A stretch of 14,568 nt of DNA, taken from the NCBI GenBank assembly GCA_900544365.1, contig UQVF01000048.1, positions 1 through 14,568 of the forward strand, in the 5' to 3' direction. Of this stretch, positions 8,047-13,173 are shown in pieces; the stretch's first letter is position 1; every line of letters begins with the position of its first letter. The notes below the pieces were generated by a model. That model did no database searches. It had not been told where the DNA came from and saw nothing but the letters and a program-made list of their open reading frames with translations. The stretch is from an uncultured Veillonella sp. (GTDB taxonomy: Bacteria > Bacillota > Negativicutes > Veillonellales > Veillonellaceae). The position numbers and the translations under genes were made by a program.

Positions 8047-8071
8047 AGACTTTCACCACTCCTGAAAGTCT
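8047..8071. repeat. Perfect 9-bp inverted repeat downstream of the TRIC gene
   Basis: AGACTTTCA (8047-8055) and TGAAAGTCT (8063-8071) form a 9-bp stem with a 7-nt loop about 30 bp after the TRIC stop codon. No U-tract follows in either direction, so it is at best a weak terminator or mRNA end structure. The rest of 7814-8100 is AT-rich with no gene seen. Confidence 0.45.
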
Positions 8072-8100
8072 TGCCCCATGTATACTATCAGACATCATGG

Positions 8101-8739
8101 TCATCGATGAATCCGATCAATGCGGGGTAGATTCCAATGATATTCAATGGCTACCATACGAATGATAAAAACGATAAGGAAAGTTACATAAGAAGCTACT
8201 ACTTGATGACCTATACCATACATCACAAAATAAGCAATGCCACCTAACAAAGCTGGTAACGCATAGACCTCCTCTTTTAGGACACTCGGCGTGCGATGAG
8301 CTAAAATATCACGAATAATGCCTCCACCTACTGCCGTAATCCCACCTAATACAACAGTGAGCACCAAATTGCCTGGATCCGTAGTCATCCCTACAGTCGC
8401 TCCTGTTACCGTAAAAGAGGCCAACCCTAAGGCATCTGCTGTCAGATATACTTTCGTGGCACCCTTGCCTTCAATATAACGATTCCAGCCGTATCGATAC
8501 ATAATAAACATGATACCTACTGTAATTAGCGTGATAGAAATATATAATCCCGTTTGCAAAGATGTGGGTGGTATGCGCCCTACCATAACATCACGGACAA
8601 TCCCACCGCCAATAGCAGTGACCAGTGCTAAAATCAATATACCAAAAATATCCATGCGCCGCTGAATCCCCAAAAGAGCTCCTGATATGGCAAAGGCAAT
8701 CGTTCCAATGACGTCAAATAATAACCATAAAAAATCCAT
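8101..8739 (-). CDS. TRIC-type cation channel family membrane protein (UPF0126, YicG-like)
   Basis: Prokaryotic TRIC proteins form trimeric cation channels in the cytoplasmic membrane; the physiological ion in bacteria is unsettled. The protein has two tandem UPF0126 repeats of three helices plus a seventh helix. Each repeat carries the family's GGG(I/V)(I/V)RD motif (residues 44-50 and 138-144). I chose the ATG at 8739 (212 aa, MDFLWLLFDVIG) over an in-frame ATG at 8754. The only good Shine-Dalgarno, AGGAGG, lies between the two and would be inside the coding region if the upstream ATG were used. The predicted -10 box at 8763-8768 would also leave that first ATG almost leaderless. Confidence 0.88.
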   Translation of the reverse strand: MDFLWLLFDVIGTIAFAISGALLGIQRRMDIFGILILALVTAIGGGIVRDVMVGRIPPTSLQTGLYISITLITVGIMFIMYRYGWNRYIEGKGATKVYLTADALGLASFTVTGATVGMTTDPGNLVLTVVLGGITAVGGGIIRDILAHRTPSVLKEEVYALPALLGGIAYFVMYGIGHQVVASYVTFLIVFIIRMVAIEYHWNLPRIDRIHR

Positions 8740-8762
8740 AGAACTCCTCCTCATACGGAATT

Positions 8763-8768
8763 ATTGTA
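8763..8768 (-). promoter_or_regulatory. Extended -10 promoter candidate for the TRIC gene
   Basis: TGGTACAAT on the minus strand is an extended -10 element (TG-N-TACAAT) about 24 bp upstream of the chosen start. No clear -35 box is present, as expected for this promoter class. Confidence 0.45.
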
Positions 8769-8806
8769 CCATTCTTTTGAGTAAGATACTAGACATTTTA
8801 TAAAGC

Positions 8807-8837
8807 AAAAAAGGACGGCTCGCACCCGTCCTTTTTT
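8807..8837. terminator. Bidirectional terminator of the solo antitoxin unit
   Basis: GGACGG (8813-8818) pairs with CCGTCC (8826-8831), flanked by six A and six T residues, so it can work on both strands. The same stem occurs in both complete toxin loci. Confidence 0.85.
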
Positions 8838-8869
8838 ATTACCTCATAATGAGGAGTTTTACACTTTAT
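8807..8869 (-). ncRNA. Solo antitoxin-like RNA (par/Fst type) without a visible toxin
   Basis: The promoter TTGTAT (8900-8905), 18 bp, TATAAT (8876-8881) on the minus strand and the A/T-flanked terminator at 8807-8837 match the antisense units of the two complete loci further right. The predicted RNA is about 60 nt. Its variable region (plus TAATGAGGAGTTTTACAC near 8848-8865) differs from both neighbours and has no partner toxin start in the window. It may be the remains of a lost toxin locus or a free-standing antitoxin. Confidence 0.6.
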
Positions 8870-8990
8870 GCCACAATTATATACCATAACTGAGAGGAAA
8901 TACAATAGATATAAGAAAAATCCTATCCTTAGACTATTATAAATACACAATAACAGCAAATATTCGCATATATTCAAATATAAAATATGG

Positions 8991-8996
8991 TATACT
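8991..8996 (+). promoter_or_regulatory. Toxin promoter, left locus (extended -10)
   Basis: TGGTATACT is an extended -10 element, identical in the right locus (9837-9842). Transcription would start near 9003, about 35 nt before the toxin ATG. No good -35 box is visible. Confidence 0.65.
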
Positions 8997-9035
8997 TTAT
9001 TTGTCCCTTTTTATTTAAGAAAGGGGGTGACTCTG

Positions 9036-9055
9036 TAATGGGGGAACTAGATATT
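9036..9055. repeat. Direct repeat at the left toxin start (partner at 9197-9217)
   Basis: TAATGGGGGAACTAGATATT spans the toxin start codon. A near copy, TAATAAAGGGAACTAAATATT, lies at 9197-9217 within the antisense RNA. Such repeats (DRa/DRb in pAD1 par) let the antisense RNA pair with the toxin mRNA start and block ribosomes. Confidence 0.75.
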
Positions 9056-9151
9056 ATGAACATTGGCAACTTTCTCGCCCCTGTTCTTCAAGGTATCTTG
9101 ATTCATGTTATTTCATACATGTTGATTGAGTTACTTAAGAATAAAAAGTAG
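9038..9151 (+). CDS. Fst/PepA1-like type I toxin peptide, left locus (37 aa)
   Basis: A 37-residue hydrophobic peptide: MGELDIMNIG start, FLAPVLQGILIHVISYMLIE membrane helix, LLKNKK basic tail. The APV-x2-G core, the Ser at the helix end and the charged tail match the Fst (pAD1) and PepA1 toxin family, which insert in the cytoplasmic membrane and stop growth when expressed. AAGGGGGTGA sits 7 nt before ATG, almost a perfect anti-Shine-Dalgarno match. An internal ATG at codon 7 would give a 31-aa form closer to the usual Fst length. The ORF is followed at once by a bidirectional terminator and an opposing promoter, the layout of par-type loci. It is on the plus strand against minus-strand neighbours. 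Confidence 0.8.
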   Translation: MGELDIMNIGNFLAPVLQGILIHVISYMLIELLKNKK

Positions 9152-9155
9152 AAAG

Positions 9156-9185
9156 AAAAAAGGACGGTGGCCGCCGTCCTTTTTT
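9156..9185. terminator. Bidirectional terminator shared by left toxin mRNA and antisense RNA
   Basis: AGGACGG and CCGTCCT enclose a GC-rich centre, flanked by A-run 9156-9161 and T-run 9180-9185. It ends the toxin mRNA on the plus strand and the antisense RNA on the minus strand, so the two RNAs overlap in the stem. Confidence 0.88.
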
Positions 9186-9220
9186 CTTTGACCCCATAAT
9201 AAAGGGAACTAAATATTTTC
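9157..9220 (-). ncRNA. Antitoxin antisense RNA, left locus
   Basis: The promoter TTGTAT (9250-9255), 17 bp, TATAAT (9227-9232) on the minus strand predicts a start near 9220. The shared terminator gives a ~64-nt RNA. Its 5' part is complementary to the toxin start region through the direct repeat, and its 3' part is complementary to the toxin mRNA terminator. Ends are predicted only. Confidence 0.72.
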
Positions 9221-9226
9221 ACCGTA

Positions 9227-9255
9227 ATTATATACCATCTTGCCACAAAATACAA
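9227..9255 (-). promoter_or_regulatory. Antitoxin promoter, left locus
   Basis: TTGTAT-17 bp-TATAAT; the same boxes and spacing are found at 10074-10102, and slightly diverged versions occur in the solo and decayed units. Confidence 0.75.
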
Positions 9256-9324
9256 GAATCGCTTTGTTACTCCCTATGAGGGGCAGGGTAAGGGGAAAAA
9301 AATCTTTAAGATGTCTTAATCATA

Positions 9325-9386
9325 TGTTATTTCACAGATATAGACTGAGTTCTTCAAAAACAGAAAATAAGAAAGCAAAAAGGACG
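9325..9386 (+). pseudogene. Decayed third toxin copy
   Basis: CATATGTTATTTCACAGAT, then TGAGTTCTTCAAAAACAGAAAAT and AAAGCAAAAAGGACG, aligns with the 3' half of the right toxin gene and its terminator arm, with small insertions and substitutions that destroy the frame. The 5' half of the toxin, its promoter and its ribosome binding site are missing. The open frame that runs over this stretch (9240-9569, plus) does not resemble the toxin and is not considered coding. Confidence 0.55.
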
Positions 9387-9445
9387 TTTGCCCTTAACCC
9401 ATTTGAACTTGACCCCGCATTAGGGAATATAATATTACTGCTACT

Positions 9446-9474
9446 ATTATATACTACCTTACGAGCAAACACAA
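9446..9474 (-). promoter_or_regulatory. Antitoxin promoter retained in the decayed third copy
   Basis: TTGTGT (9469-9474), 17 bp, TATAAT (9446-9451) on the minus strand keeps the spacing and -10 of the complete loci. The terminator that should follow keeps only its AAAAAGGACG arm (9380-9389); the CGTCC arm is lost. A transcript from here would run on leftward across the toxin remnant. Confidence 0.6.
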
Positions 9475-9775
9475 TGGAAATAACAAAAAAGCGCCTATGC
9501 AATGCACAAACGCTTTTAAACATTGGCGGAGGATTAGGGATACCCCCTATAAATCCGCTTATCTCCTAGCTTTTCCACTTTCCACCCTCTACAGGGGGGC
9601 AGGATAGGGGGCAAAAATTAATATGTACAATCACCTCATAAACAAGGCTATCAGCTGTACGGCTTTTAGTCTTGTTTTTCTATTTTCCGACTATTTATAA
9701 GGGTATGACCTCAAAAAATAGCCCTCTTATTTCGCCTGTACGGGGCTTTTCCCTAGTCGCCCTATAGTTTATACC
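9475..9775. other. Stretch between toxin copies without a gene; weak hairpins and a G-rich repeat
   Basis: No coding region is convincing. ACAAGGCT (9642-9649) and AGTCTTGT (9668-9675), followed by TTTTTC, could form a weak plus-strand terminator. AGCCC near 9719 and GGGCT near 9745, followed by TTTTCCC, could form another. A G-rich segment at 9584-9611 (CCCT, AGGGGGGCAGGATAGGGGG) resembles one at 9272-9295 (CCCT, AGGGGCAGGGTAAGGGG). Confidence 0.4.
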
Positions 9776-9836
9776 TAGACTATTATAAACACACAATAAC
9801 GGCGAATATTCGCATACATTCATGAGTAAAATGTGG

Positions 9837-9842
9837 TATACT
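9837..9842 (+). promoter_or_regulatory. Toxin promoter, right locus (extended -10)
   Basis: TGGTATACT, same element and same distance to the toxin ATG as in the left locus. Confidence 0.65.
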
Positions 9843-9881
9843 CTATGTATCCTCATTTCATTATGAAAGGGGGTGACTCTG

Positions 9882-9904
9882 TAATGGGGGATTTAAATCT
9901 TATG
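9882..9904. repeat. Direct repeat at the right toxin start (partner at 10044-10068)
   Basis: GGGATTTAAATCTT, right after the ATG, is found exactly again in the antisense RNA region, with TAAT before and TATG after in both copies. This core differs from the left locus (GGGAACTA-x-ATATT). Confidence 0.78.
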
Positions 9905-9997
9905 AGTATTGGCAACTTTCTCGCCGTTGTTCTTCAAGGTATCTTGATCCATGTTATTTCACACATGTTGATTGAGTTCTTAAAGAACAAAAAGTAG
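9884..9997 (+). CDS. Fst/PepA1-like type I toxin peptide, right locus (37 aa)
   Basis: A 37-residue paralogue of the peptide at 9038-9151: MGDLNLMSIG start, then FLAVVLQGILIHVISHMLIE and FLKNKK. The two differ at eight positions, among them Pro to Val in the APV motif and Tyr to His in the helix. The strong AAAGGGGGTGA ribosome binding site is conserved. Predicted action is membrane insertion when the antisense RNA is lost. The intact frame, signals and conservative changes suggest it is still under selection. Loss of the Pro that is common in Fst toxins might weaken or alter activity; this is inference. Confidence 0.78.
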   Translation: MGDLNLMSIGNFLAVVLQGILIHVISHMLIEFLKNKK

Positions 9998-10003
9998 AAA
10001 GGC

Positions 10004-10032
10004 AAAAAGGACGGTTGCCCCCGTCCTTTTTT
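10004..10032. terminator. Bidirectional terminator, right toxin-antitoxin locus
   Basis: AAAAAGGACGG (10004 on) pairs with CCGTCCTTTTT across a short loop; A and T runs flank both sides. Confidence 0.88.
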
Positions 10033-10067
10033 GTTTAACCCTATAATAAAGGGATTTAAATCTTTAT
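10004..10067 (-). ncRNA. Antitoxin antisense RNA, right locus
   Basis: The promoter TTGTAT (10097-10102), 17 bp, TATAAT (10074-10079) on the minus strand and the terminator at 10004-10032 predict a ~64-nt RNA. It is complementary to the toxin mRNA at the start region (direct repeat) and at the terminator stem. Confidence 0.72.
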
Positions 10068-10073
10068 GCCACA

Positions 10074-10102
10074 ATTATATACCATCTTGCCACAAAATAC
10101 AA
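10074..10102 (-). promoter_or_regulatory. Antitoxin promoter, right locus
   Basis: TTGTAT-17 bp-TATAAT on the minus strand, identical boxes to the left locus. Confidence 0.75.
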
Positions 10103-10152
10103 GAATTGCTTTTATGCATGCATATAAAGGTTATATATTACTTGAAATAACT

Positions 10153-10290
10153 TTACTTGATTATACCATGCTCTAACCATGCTAGTGCATACTTTAACAT
10201 AGAATCTATAATATCTAGTATACCATCAATAACTAACAATTGGTATATAAGGCTCATAGCTCTAAACTCTTTGAATCGTTTTTCTTTCAT
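10153..10290 (-). CDS. Small unknown protein at the end of the phage-like gene cluster (45 aa)
   Basis: A 45-residue ORF starting MKEKRFKEFRAMSLIYQLLV and ending WLEHGIIK. It has an excellent ribosome binding site, AGGAGG with 6-nt spacing to ATG, and begins only 10 bp after the stop codon of the 160-aa gene, so it looks like the last gene of that unit. It has a charged N-terminus and an amphipathic or hydrophobic helix (LIYQLLVIDGILDIID). No family is recognised. Confidence 0.65.
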   Translation of the reverse strand: MKEKRFKEFRAMSLIYQLLVIDGILDIIDSMLKYALAWLEHGIIK

Positions 10291-10300
10291 CTGCTACCTC

Positions 10301-10783
10301 CTACACAAAGTCATAAGGATCAGGGATAACAATATTATTACAGTTCGCCCACTCCACAAAGATAGGTATATACTTTCTGTTTTTTCTGCTATCCATCTTT
10401 TCCATAAAATAACACATATCAAGTATGTACATTTTCGCCTTGATAGCTATACAACTATCTAAATCATTTCTGAATTGCTCCACTATTGGCCATATTATTT
10501 TATGCTTGCTATATAACAGGTCTAGCCGTTCTTTTAGGCTCTCAATATCAACAATATAATTCGATGTATCTTGATGTTTTCCACCTTTTACATATACGTC
10601 TATATCTTGTTTTTTAGGCTTATAACCACCATTATATGCTTGTAATTCTTCCGTTAGTCGGTAGATGTGTTCGCCAATACGTCTATACCCTTTTAACATC
10701 AATAGCATTGAATCGTATGTATACATGCTTGCCCCTGATCTATCTTTTTGCCTTAAAAGTTCGGAGAAGTGATATATTGCCAT
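10301..10783 (-). CDS. Unknown phage-island protein (160 aa)
   Basis: Not recognised. The 160 residues are mixed charged/aromatic and mainly predicted helical (SLKERLDLLYSKHKIIWPIVEQFRNDL), with no signal peptide or membrane segment. The start is preceded by AAAGG with moderate spacing, a weak ribosome binding site. It follows the terminator at 10878-10906, so it needs its own promoter or read-through; none was convincingly placed in 10784-10877. Its place after the capsid gene does not by itself indicate a structural role. Confidence 0.7.
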   Translation of the reverse strand: MAIYHFSELLRQKDRSGASMYTYDSMLLMLKGYRRIGEHIYRLTEELQAYNGGYKPKKQDIDVYVKGGKHQDTSNYIVDIESLKERLDLLYSKHKIIWPIVEQFRNDLDSCIAIKAKMYILDMCYFMEKMDSRKNRKYIPIFVEWANCNNIVIPDPYDFV

Positions 10784-10877
10784 CGTATTCGCCTTTTATA
10801 TATTCTCCGCAAAAATCACAATATAAACGGCTATACAATCACATTTTGTGTTGTATTTTTCCGAATACCATAACTAT

Positions 10878-10906
10878 AAAAAGGGGGATTGCTCCCCCTC
10901 TTTTTT
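10878..10906. terminator. Terminator after the 72-aa gene
   Basis: AAAAAGGGGG and CCCCCTCTTTTTT form a GC-rich stem with a 6-nt loop and A/T tracts on both sides. It can work in both directions and slightly overlaps the 72-aa gene's stop codon (10905-10907). Confidence 0.85.
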
Positions 10907-11123
10907 ACTGTTCAAGTTGCTTTTTGATTTCCTGTTCAAGTGCTTCTCTTAGTGTAGGTTGTTTCGGTTGTTGTGCTTTTGCTAGTTCTTCATAAGCAAA
11001 GTTATAACCTAGTACAAAGGCTAGATGGGTGCAGTCTACGGCCACACGCTCCACATCTTCCTTATTGGTAGCTAAGTTGATACGCTCTCTTGTAATTTCC
11101 TTTAAATGCTCTACAGCTTTCAT
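10905..11123 (-). CDS. Small unknown protein downstream of the capsid gene (72 aa)
   Basis: Not recognised. The 72 residues are almost wholly helical, with a charged N-terminal half (MKAVEHLKEITRERINLATN) and a Gln/Lys/Glu-rich C-terminal tail. It starts 11 bp after the capsid stop with AGGTGAACTATG on the minus strand, so it is co-transcribed with scaffold and capsid. It may be a virion or head-assembly accessory, but this rests on position only. Confidence 0.7.
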   Translation of the reverse strand: MKAVEHLKEITRERINLATNKEDVERVAVDCTHLAFVLGYNFAYEELAKAQQPKQPTLREALEQEIKKQLEQ

Positions 11124-11134
11124 AGTTCACCTTT

Positions 11135-11989
11135 CTATACGATTTCTTGGTAGTAAATACCTTTCTTTTTATTGTTCAATACGAATGCATCATATACGAT
11201 ACGTCCTTCGACTAATACGCCATTAATTCCAGGAGGGTTGATATGATCTTTTACACTTGTTAAGTGTTGAGCAAAAATAGTGGAGTGTTTATAGGCCACC
11301 ATAAAGCCGAATTTTTCAGGCACTCGCACGGATGGTACTTTAATAACGTTTAGGCCATCAAGATTAGAGATAATGCCCGTCATTCGCATATCTTGCCCTT
11401 GTGTTGTTTCTAGTACCACCTCTTTTGATTTTTTGAGGATTTGATACACTTCGGGTGTTACAACTAAATTTCTATCAGTGTTAGGCACAAACGCATTATC
11501 AAGTTCTTTATTGGCCTTTAAAATCTCATCATAAATGCTTTCAGGGGTTAGGGTTACTGCTGTAGGCTTAATGCCCGCTCCTGTAATCATTTTATTGAGT
11601 ACATACTTTTCTACAGTAGGAATAACTACCTCGCCCATTTGTCGCCCAATAGATTGGGTTAAGGCTTCCTCATATCCTAATGTTTGTTCCATATCTAAAT
11701 GATCCATTACATATGTAAAGGCTTTATCTTGCGTTAGGCGTTCCGTTTGTGTTGTATGGTCTAAATCTGTAGGTGTTCCATAACGGCCGTATTCTCCCTC
11801 GCCTAGTTTTCCGTGGCGGTGGTAGTCTGTTAATTGTGCAGTAGCTACTGTATACACTTTTACAGCGTCAGCACCCACCCAATAAAAATCTTGTTGGTTT
11901 GTAATTGTTCCTAATGGTGTACTCTTTGTAAATCTCTCATCCACTAAAGTGGTGTATAGGGTTCTTAAATCAATGTTTGGTTCTCCCAT
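11135..11989 (-). CDS. Phage major capsid protein
   Basis: A 284-residue protein located directly after a GP20-type scaffold, as usual for tailed-phage coat genes. Coat-like features are the N-terminal LRTLYTTLVDERFTKSTPLGTI, a long helical segment with YEEALTQSIGRQMGEVVIP (the spine-helix region), NLVVTPEVYQILKKSKEV in the middle, and a C-terminal HSTIFAQHLTSVKDHINPPG then GVLVEGRIVYDAFVL, common in HK97-fold coat proteins. Length is normal for a coat without fused protease or delta domain. The intact frame suggests it can still make shell protein. Confidence 0.78.
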   Translation of the reverse strand: MGEPNIDLRTLYTTLVDERFTKSTPLGTITNQQDFYWVGADAVKVYTVATAQLTDYHRHGKLGEGEYGRYGTPTDLDHTTQTERLTQDKAFTYVMDHLDMEQTLGYEEALTQSIGRQMGEVVIPTVEKYVLNKMITGAGIKPTAVTLTPESIYDEILKANKELDNAFVPNTDRNLVVTPEVYQILKKSKEVVLETTQGQDMRMTGIISNLDGLNVIKVPSVRVPEKFGFMVAYKHSTIFAQHLTSVKDHINPPGINGVLVEGRIVYDAFVLNNKKKGIYYQEIV

Positions 11990-12003
11990 TTATAACTCGC
12001 TTT

Positions 12004-12474
12004 CTAGCTATTAAAGGCTTTTCTGTATCGCTCCATTTCGTCAATTCCCCTATGGTCTTGATTTCCTCTATTATGACCGCTCCCCGGCTTTTGTAGACTT
12101 TTTATAGCCCATGGGTTAGCGTCCCCCCATTCCTTTAGATACTCATCAGCGTTTGTTCCATCTAGTAATAATTCGCCCTGATCGTCCAAAGTCGCTTTAC
12201 CATCAAACATAGGGTATATTTCTTTAGGTGCTACTATATGATTGCCTTCTAGCTTTTGTAATAACTTATTTTTTAAATTCTCATCATACCGAATACGTTC
12301 TTTTTCTAAGTATTCAGCTTTGGTATTTTCTAATTCTGCTGTTACTCGTGCTACTTGTTCTTGTAATGCTTGCACGTTGTCAGCGTCTTTGTTATATCTT
12401 GCCCGTTCACGTTCTAACCGCTCTTGGACAATCTGATTTACTTCTTCTTGTGTAAACGTCTTTTCATTTTCCAT
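12004..12474 (-). CDS. Phage scaffold protein, GP20/DUF4355-like
   Basis: A 156-residue protein starting with FTQEEVNQIVQERLERERARY, the recognisable beginning of phage minor structural GP20/scaffold proteins. It continues as a long charged coiled coil to about residue 80 and ends in a polar, Gly/His/Asn-rich tail. Scaffolds guide coat assembly and leave the procapsid. The start has AAGGAG with 7-nt spacing. It is the first gene after a promoter and structured leader at about 12.52-12.70 kb, and lies 14 bp before the capsid gene. Confidence 0.8.
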   Translation of the reverse strand: MENEKTFTQEEVNQIVQERLERERARYNKDADNVQALQEQVARVTAELENTKAEYLEKERIRYDENLKNKLLQKLEGNHIVAPKEIYPMFDGKATLDDQGELLLDGTNADEYLKEWGDANPWAIKSLQKPGSGHNRGNQDHRGIDEMERYRKAFNS

Positions 12475-12517
12475 TGGTAAATCTCCTTTTTTCCTGTTAG
12501 TTCAGTACACTACGCAA

Positions 12518-12551
12518 CAAGTGATATAGAGAAAAGGAACTATACCACTTG
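12518..12551. repeat. Hairpin in the scaffold-gene leader
   Basis: CAAGTGATATAG (12518-12529) and CTATACCACTTG (12540-12551) form a 12-bp stem with one mismatch and a 10-nt loop, 44 bp before the scaffold gene. No U-tract follows, so it is not a terminator. It may be an operator or leader structure. Confidence 0.55.
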
Positions 12552-12565
12552 CTACCGTATCCAAT

Positions 12566-12682
12566 GTACCGCATAGATCAGGTGCTTTACGCTGGCAGTA
12601 AATACATAAAAAAGCCGTGAAAACTATTAGCATAATTTGCCAATAATTCCCACGGCTTTCGCCTTACATTTTCATGCGGTAC
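12566..12682. repeat. 9-bp inverted repeat enclosing the terminator before the scaffold gene
   Basis: GTACCGCAT (12566-12574) and ATGCGGTAC (12674-12682) are exact reverse complements and bracket the terminator hairpin at 12606-12655. In a minus-strand RNA they could close a branched structure. Confidence 0.55.
12606..12655 (-). terminator. Terminator of the early gene group / leader terminator
   Basis: AAAGCCGTG and CACGGCTTT form a 9-bp stem over a long loop; on the minus strand TTTTTT follows. It ends transcription coming from the replication-type gene group, and also lies downstream of the -10 at 12693-12698. Confidence 0.78.
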
Positions 12683-12692
12683 TTGTACTATT

Positions 12693-12698
12693 ATTATA
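12693..12698 (-). promoter_or_regulatory. Extended -10 promoter before the scaffold leader
   Basis: TGGTATAAT on the minus strand. The start would be near 12686, upstream of the terminator at 12606-12655. It therefore yields either an ~80-nt terminated RNA or, with read-through, the scaffold-capsid mRNA. No clear -35 box. Confidence 0.5.
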
Positions 12699-12718
12699 CC
12701 ATAAATCGCATAATAAAG

Positions 12719-12871
12719 CTACTTTTTAGGCTTTAGATATACATCATATGACCCATTATTATTTGGTTTAATTCTCAAGGAATGCATAAAGAATTTTTTC
12801 TGTATCAATCCTAGTATATGCTTTACTTCATTCAGTTGATCAGTGTTGTCTATCTTCCAATGTAACTTCAT
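12719..12871 (-). CDS. Small unknown protein overlapping the 78-aa gene (50 aa)
   Basis: A 50-residue ORF, MKLHWKIDNTDQLNEVKHIL to DVYLKPKK. It overlaps the end of the 78-aa gene by 32 bp in another frame and is preceded by AAGGGG at good spacing. The composition (basic C-terminus, regular alternation of polar and hydrophobic residues) looks like a real protein. Its stop codon lies just before the -10 of the next promoter, which marks a natural end of the gene group. No family recognised. Confidence 0.6.
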   Translation of the reverse strand: MKLHWKIDNTDQLNEVKHILGLIQKKFFMHSLRIKPNNNGSYDVYLKPKK

Positions 12872-13076
12872 GCGTTTCCCCTTGGTATATCTCTCTTAAA
12901 ACTGAATCTTTCTCACTGTAAAAGTATCCTAATCCATGCATGTATACGGCTAGTGTTAAAATTTCTTTAATTTGCTGTTCATCTGCTCCGATATGTAACA
13001 GCTTTTCCCTAATTTCTTGCTTGATTACATTAAGGTGTTTTCTTCTGATTTGCATTTCTGTATCTATATCAATCAT
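12840..13076 (-). CDS. Small unknown phage-island protein (78 aa)
   Basis: Not recognised. The 78 residues are charged and helical, with no membrane segment. GAGG lies about 7 nt before ATG. The gene is separated by 97 bp from the upstream 86-aa gene and overlaps the 50-aa gene downstream. Position within the early cluster suggests a regulatory or accessory role, but nothing in the sequence names it. Confidence 0.65.
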   Translation of the reverse strand: MIDIDTEMQIRRKHLNVIKQEIREKLLHIGADEQQIKEILTLAVYMHGLGYFYSEKDSVLREIYQGETHEVTLEDRQH

Positions 13077-13105
13077 ATGTATGCCTCATTTCTTCGATTT
13101 TTGAC

Positions 13106-13157
13106 CCTATACAGGGCTTGCAGTTGCTTTCTAGTATCATTAACCTAAAAAGCAACT
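13106..13157. repeat. Two inverted repeats between small genes
   Basis: AGTTGCTTT (13122-13130) and AAAGCAACT (13149-13157) form a perfect 9-bp stem. Next to it, CCCT-ATAC-AGGG (about 13106-13117) forms a small one. No U-tract follows; probably an mRNA stability or processing signal or an operator. Confidence 0.5.
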
Positions 13158-13173
13158 AATAAGCCTTTACGCC

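Larger units (their letters stand above)
8930..9267. repeat. Left copy of a duplicated ~335-bp toxin-antitoxin module
   Basis: The segment beginning TAGACTATTATAAA is repeated at 9776, with a constant offset of 846 bp through the toxin promoter and ORF and 847 bp in the antitoxin promoter. Homology ends near 9267 and 10114. The conserved block covers toxin promoter, toxin ORF, terminator and antisense promoter. Confidence 0.8.
9776..10114. repeat. Right copy of the duplicated toxin-antitoxin module
   Basis: Partner of 8930-9267. Most sequence is conserved, but the segment just after the toxin start codon and its downstream partner repeat have changed together. Confidence 0.8.

Noticed and set aside
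9332..9523. 63-aa open frame on the minus strand over the decayed module
   Set aside because: It contains the antitoxin promoter and antisense of the toxin remnant; no independent coding evidence.
9240..9569. 109-aa open frame on the plus strand across the toxin region
   Set aside because: It covers antisense promoters and a decayed toxin copy in the wrong frame, and the composition is not protein-like.
8807..10114. CRISPR-like array, because of recurring GGACGG...CCGTCC stems
   Set aside because: The stems are terminators of repeated toxin-antitoxin modules at irregular spacing, without spacer units.
12480..12720. tRNA or CRISPR in the structured region before the scaffold gene
   Set aside because: No cloverleaf with the conserved T-loop was found, and there are no regularly spaced repeats; inverted repeats explain the structure.
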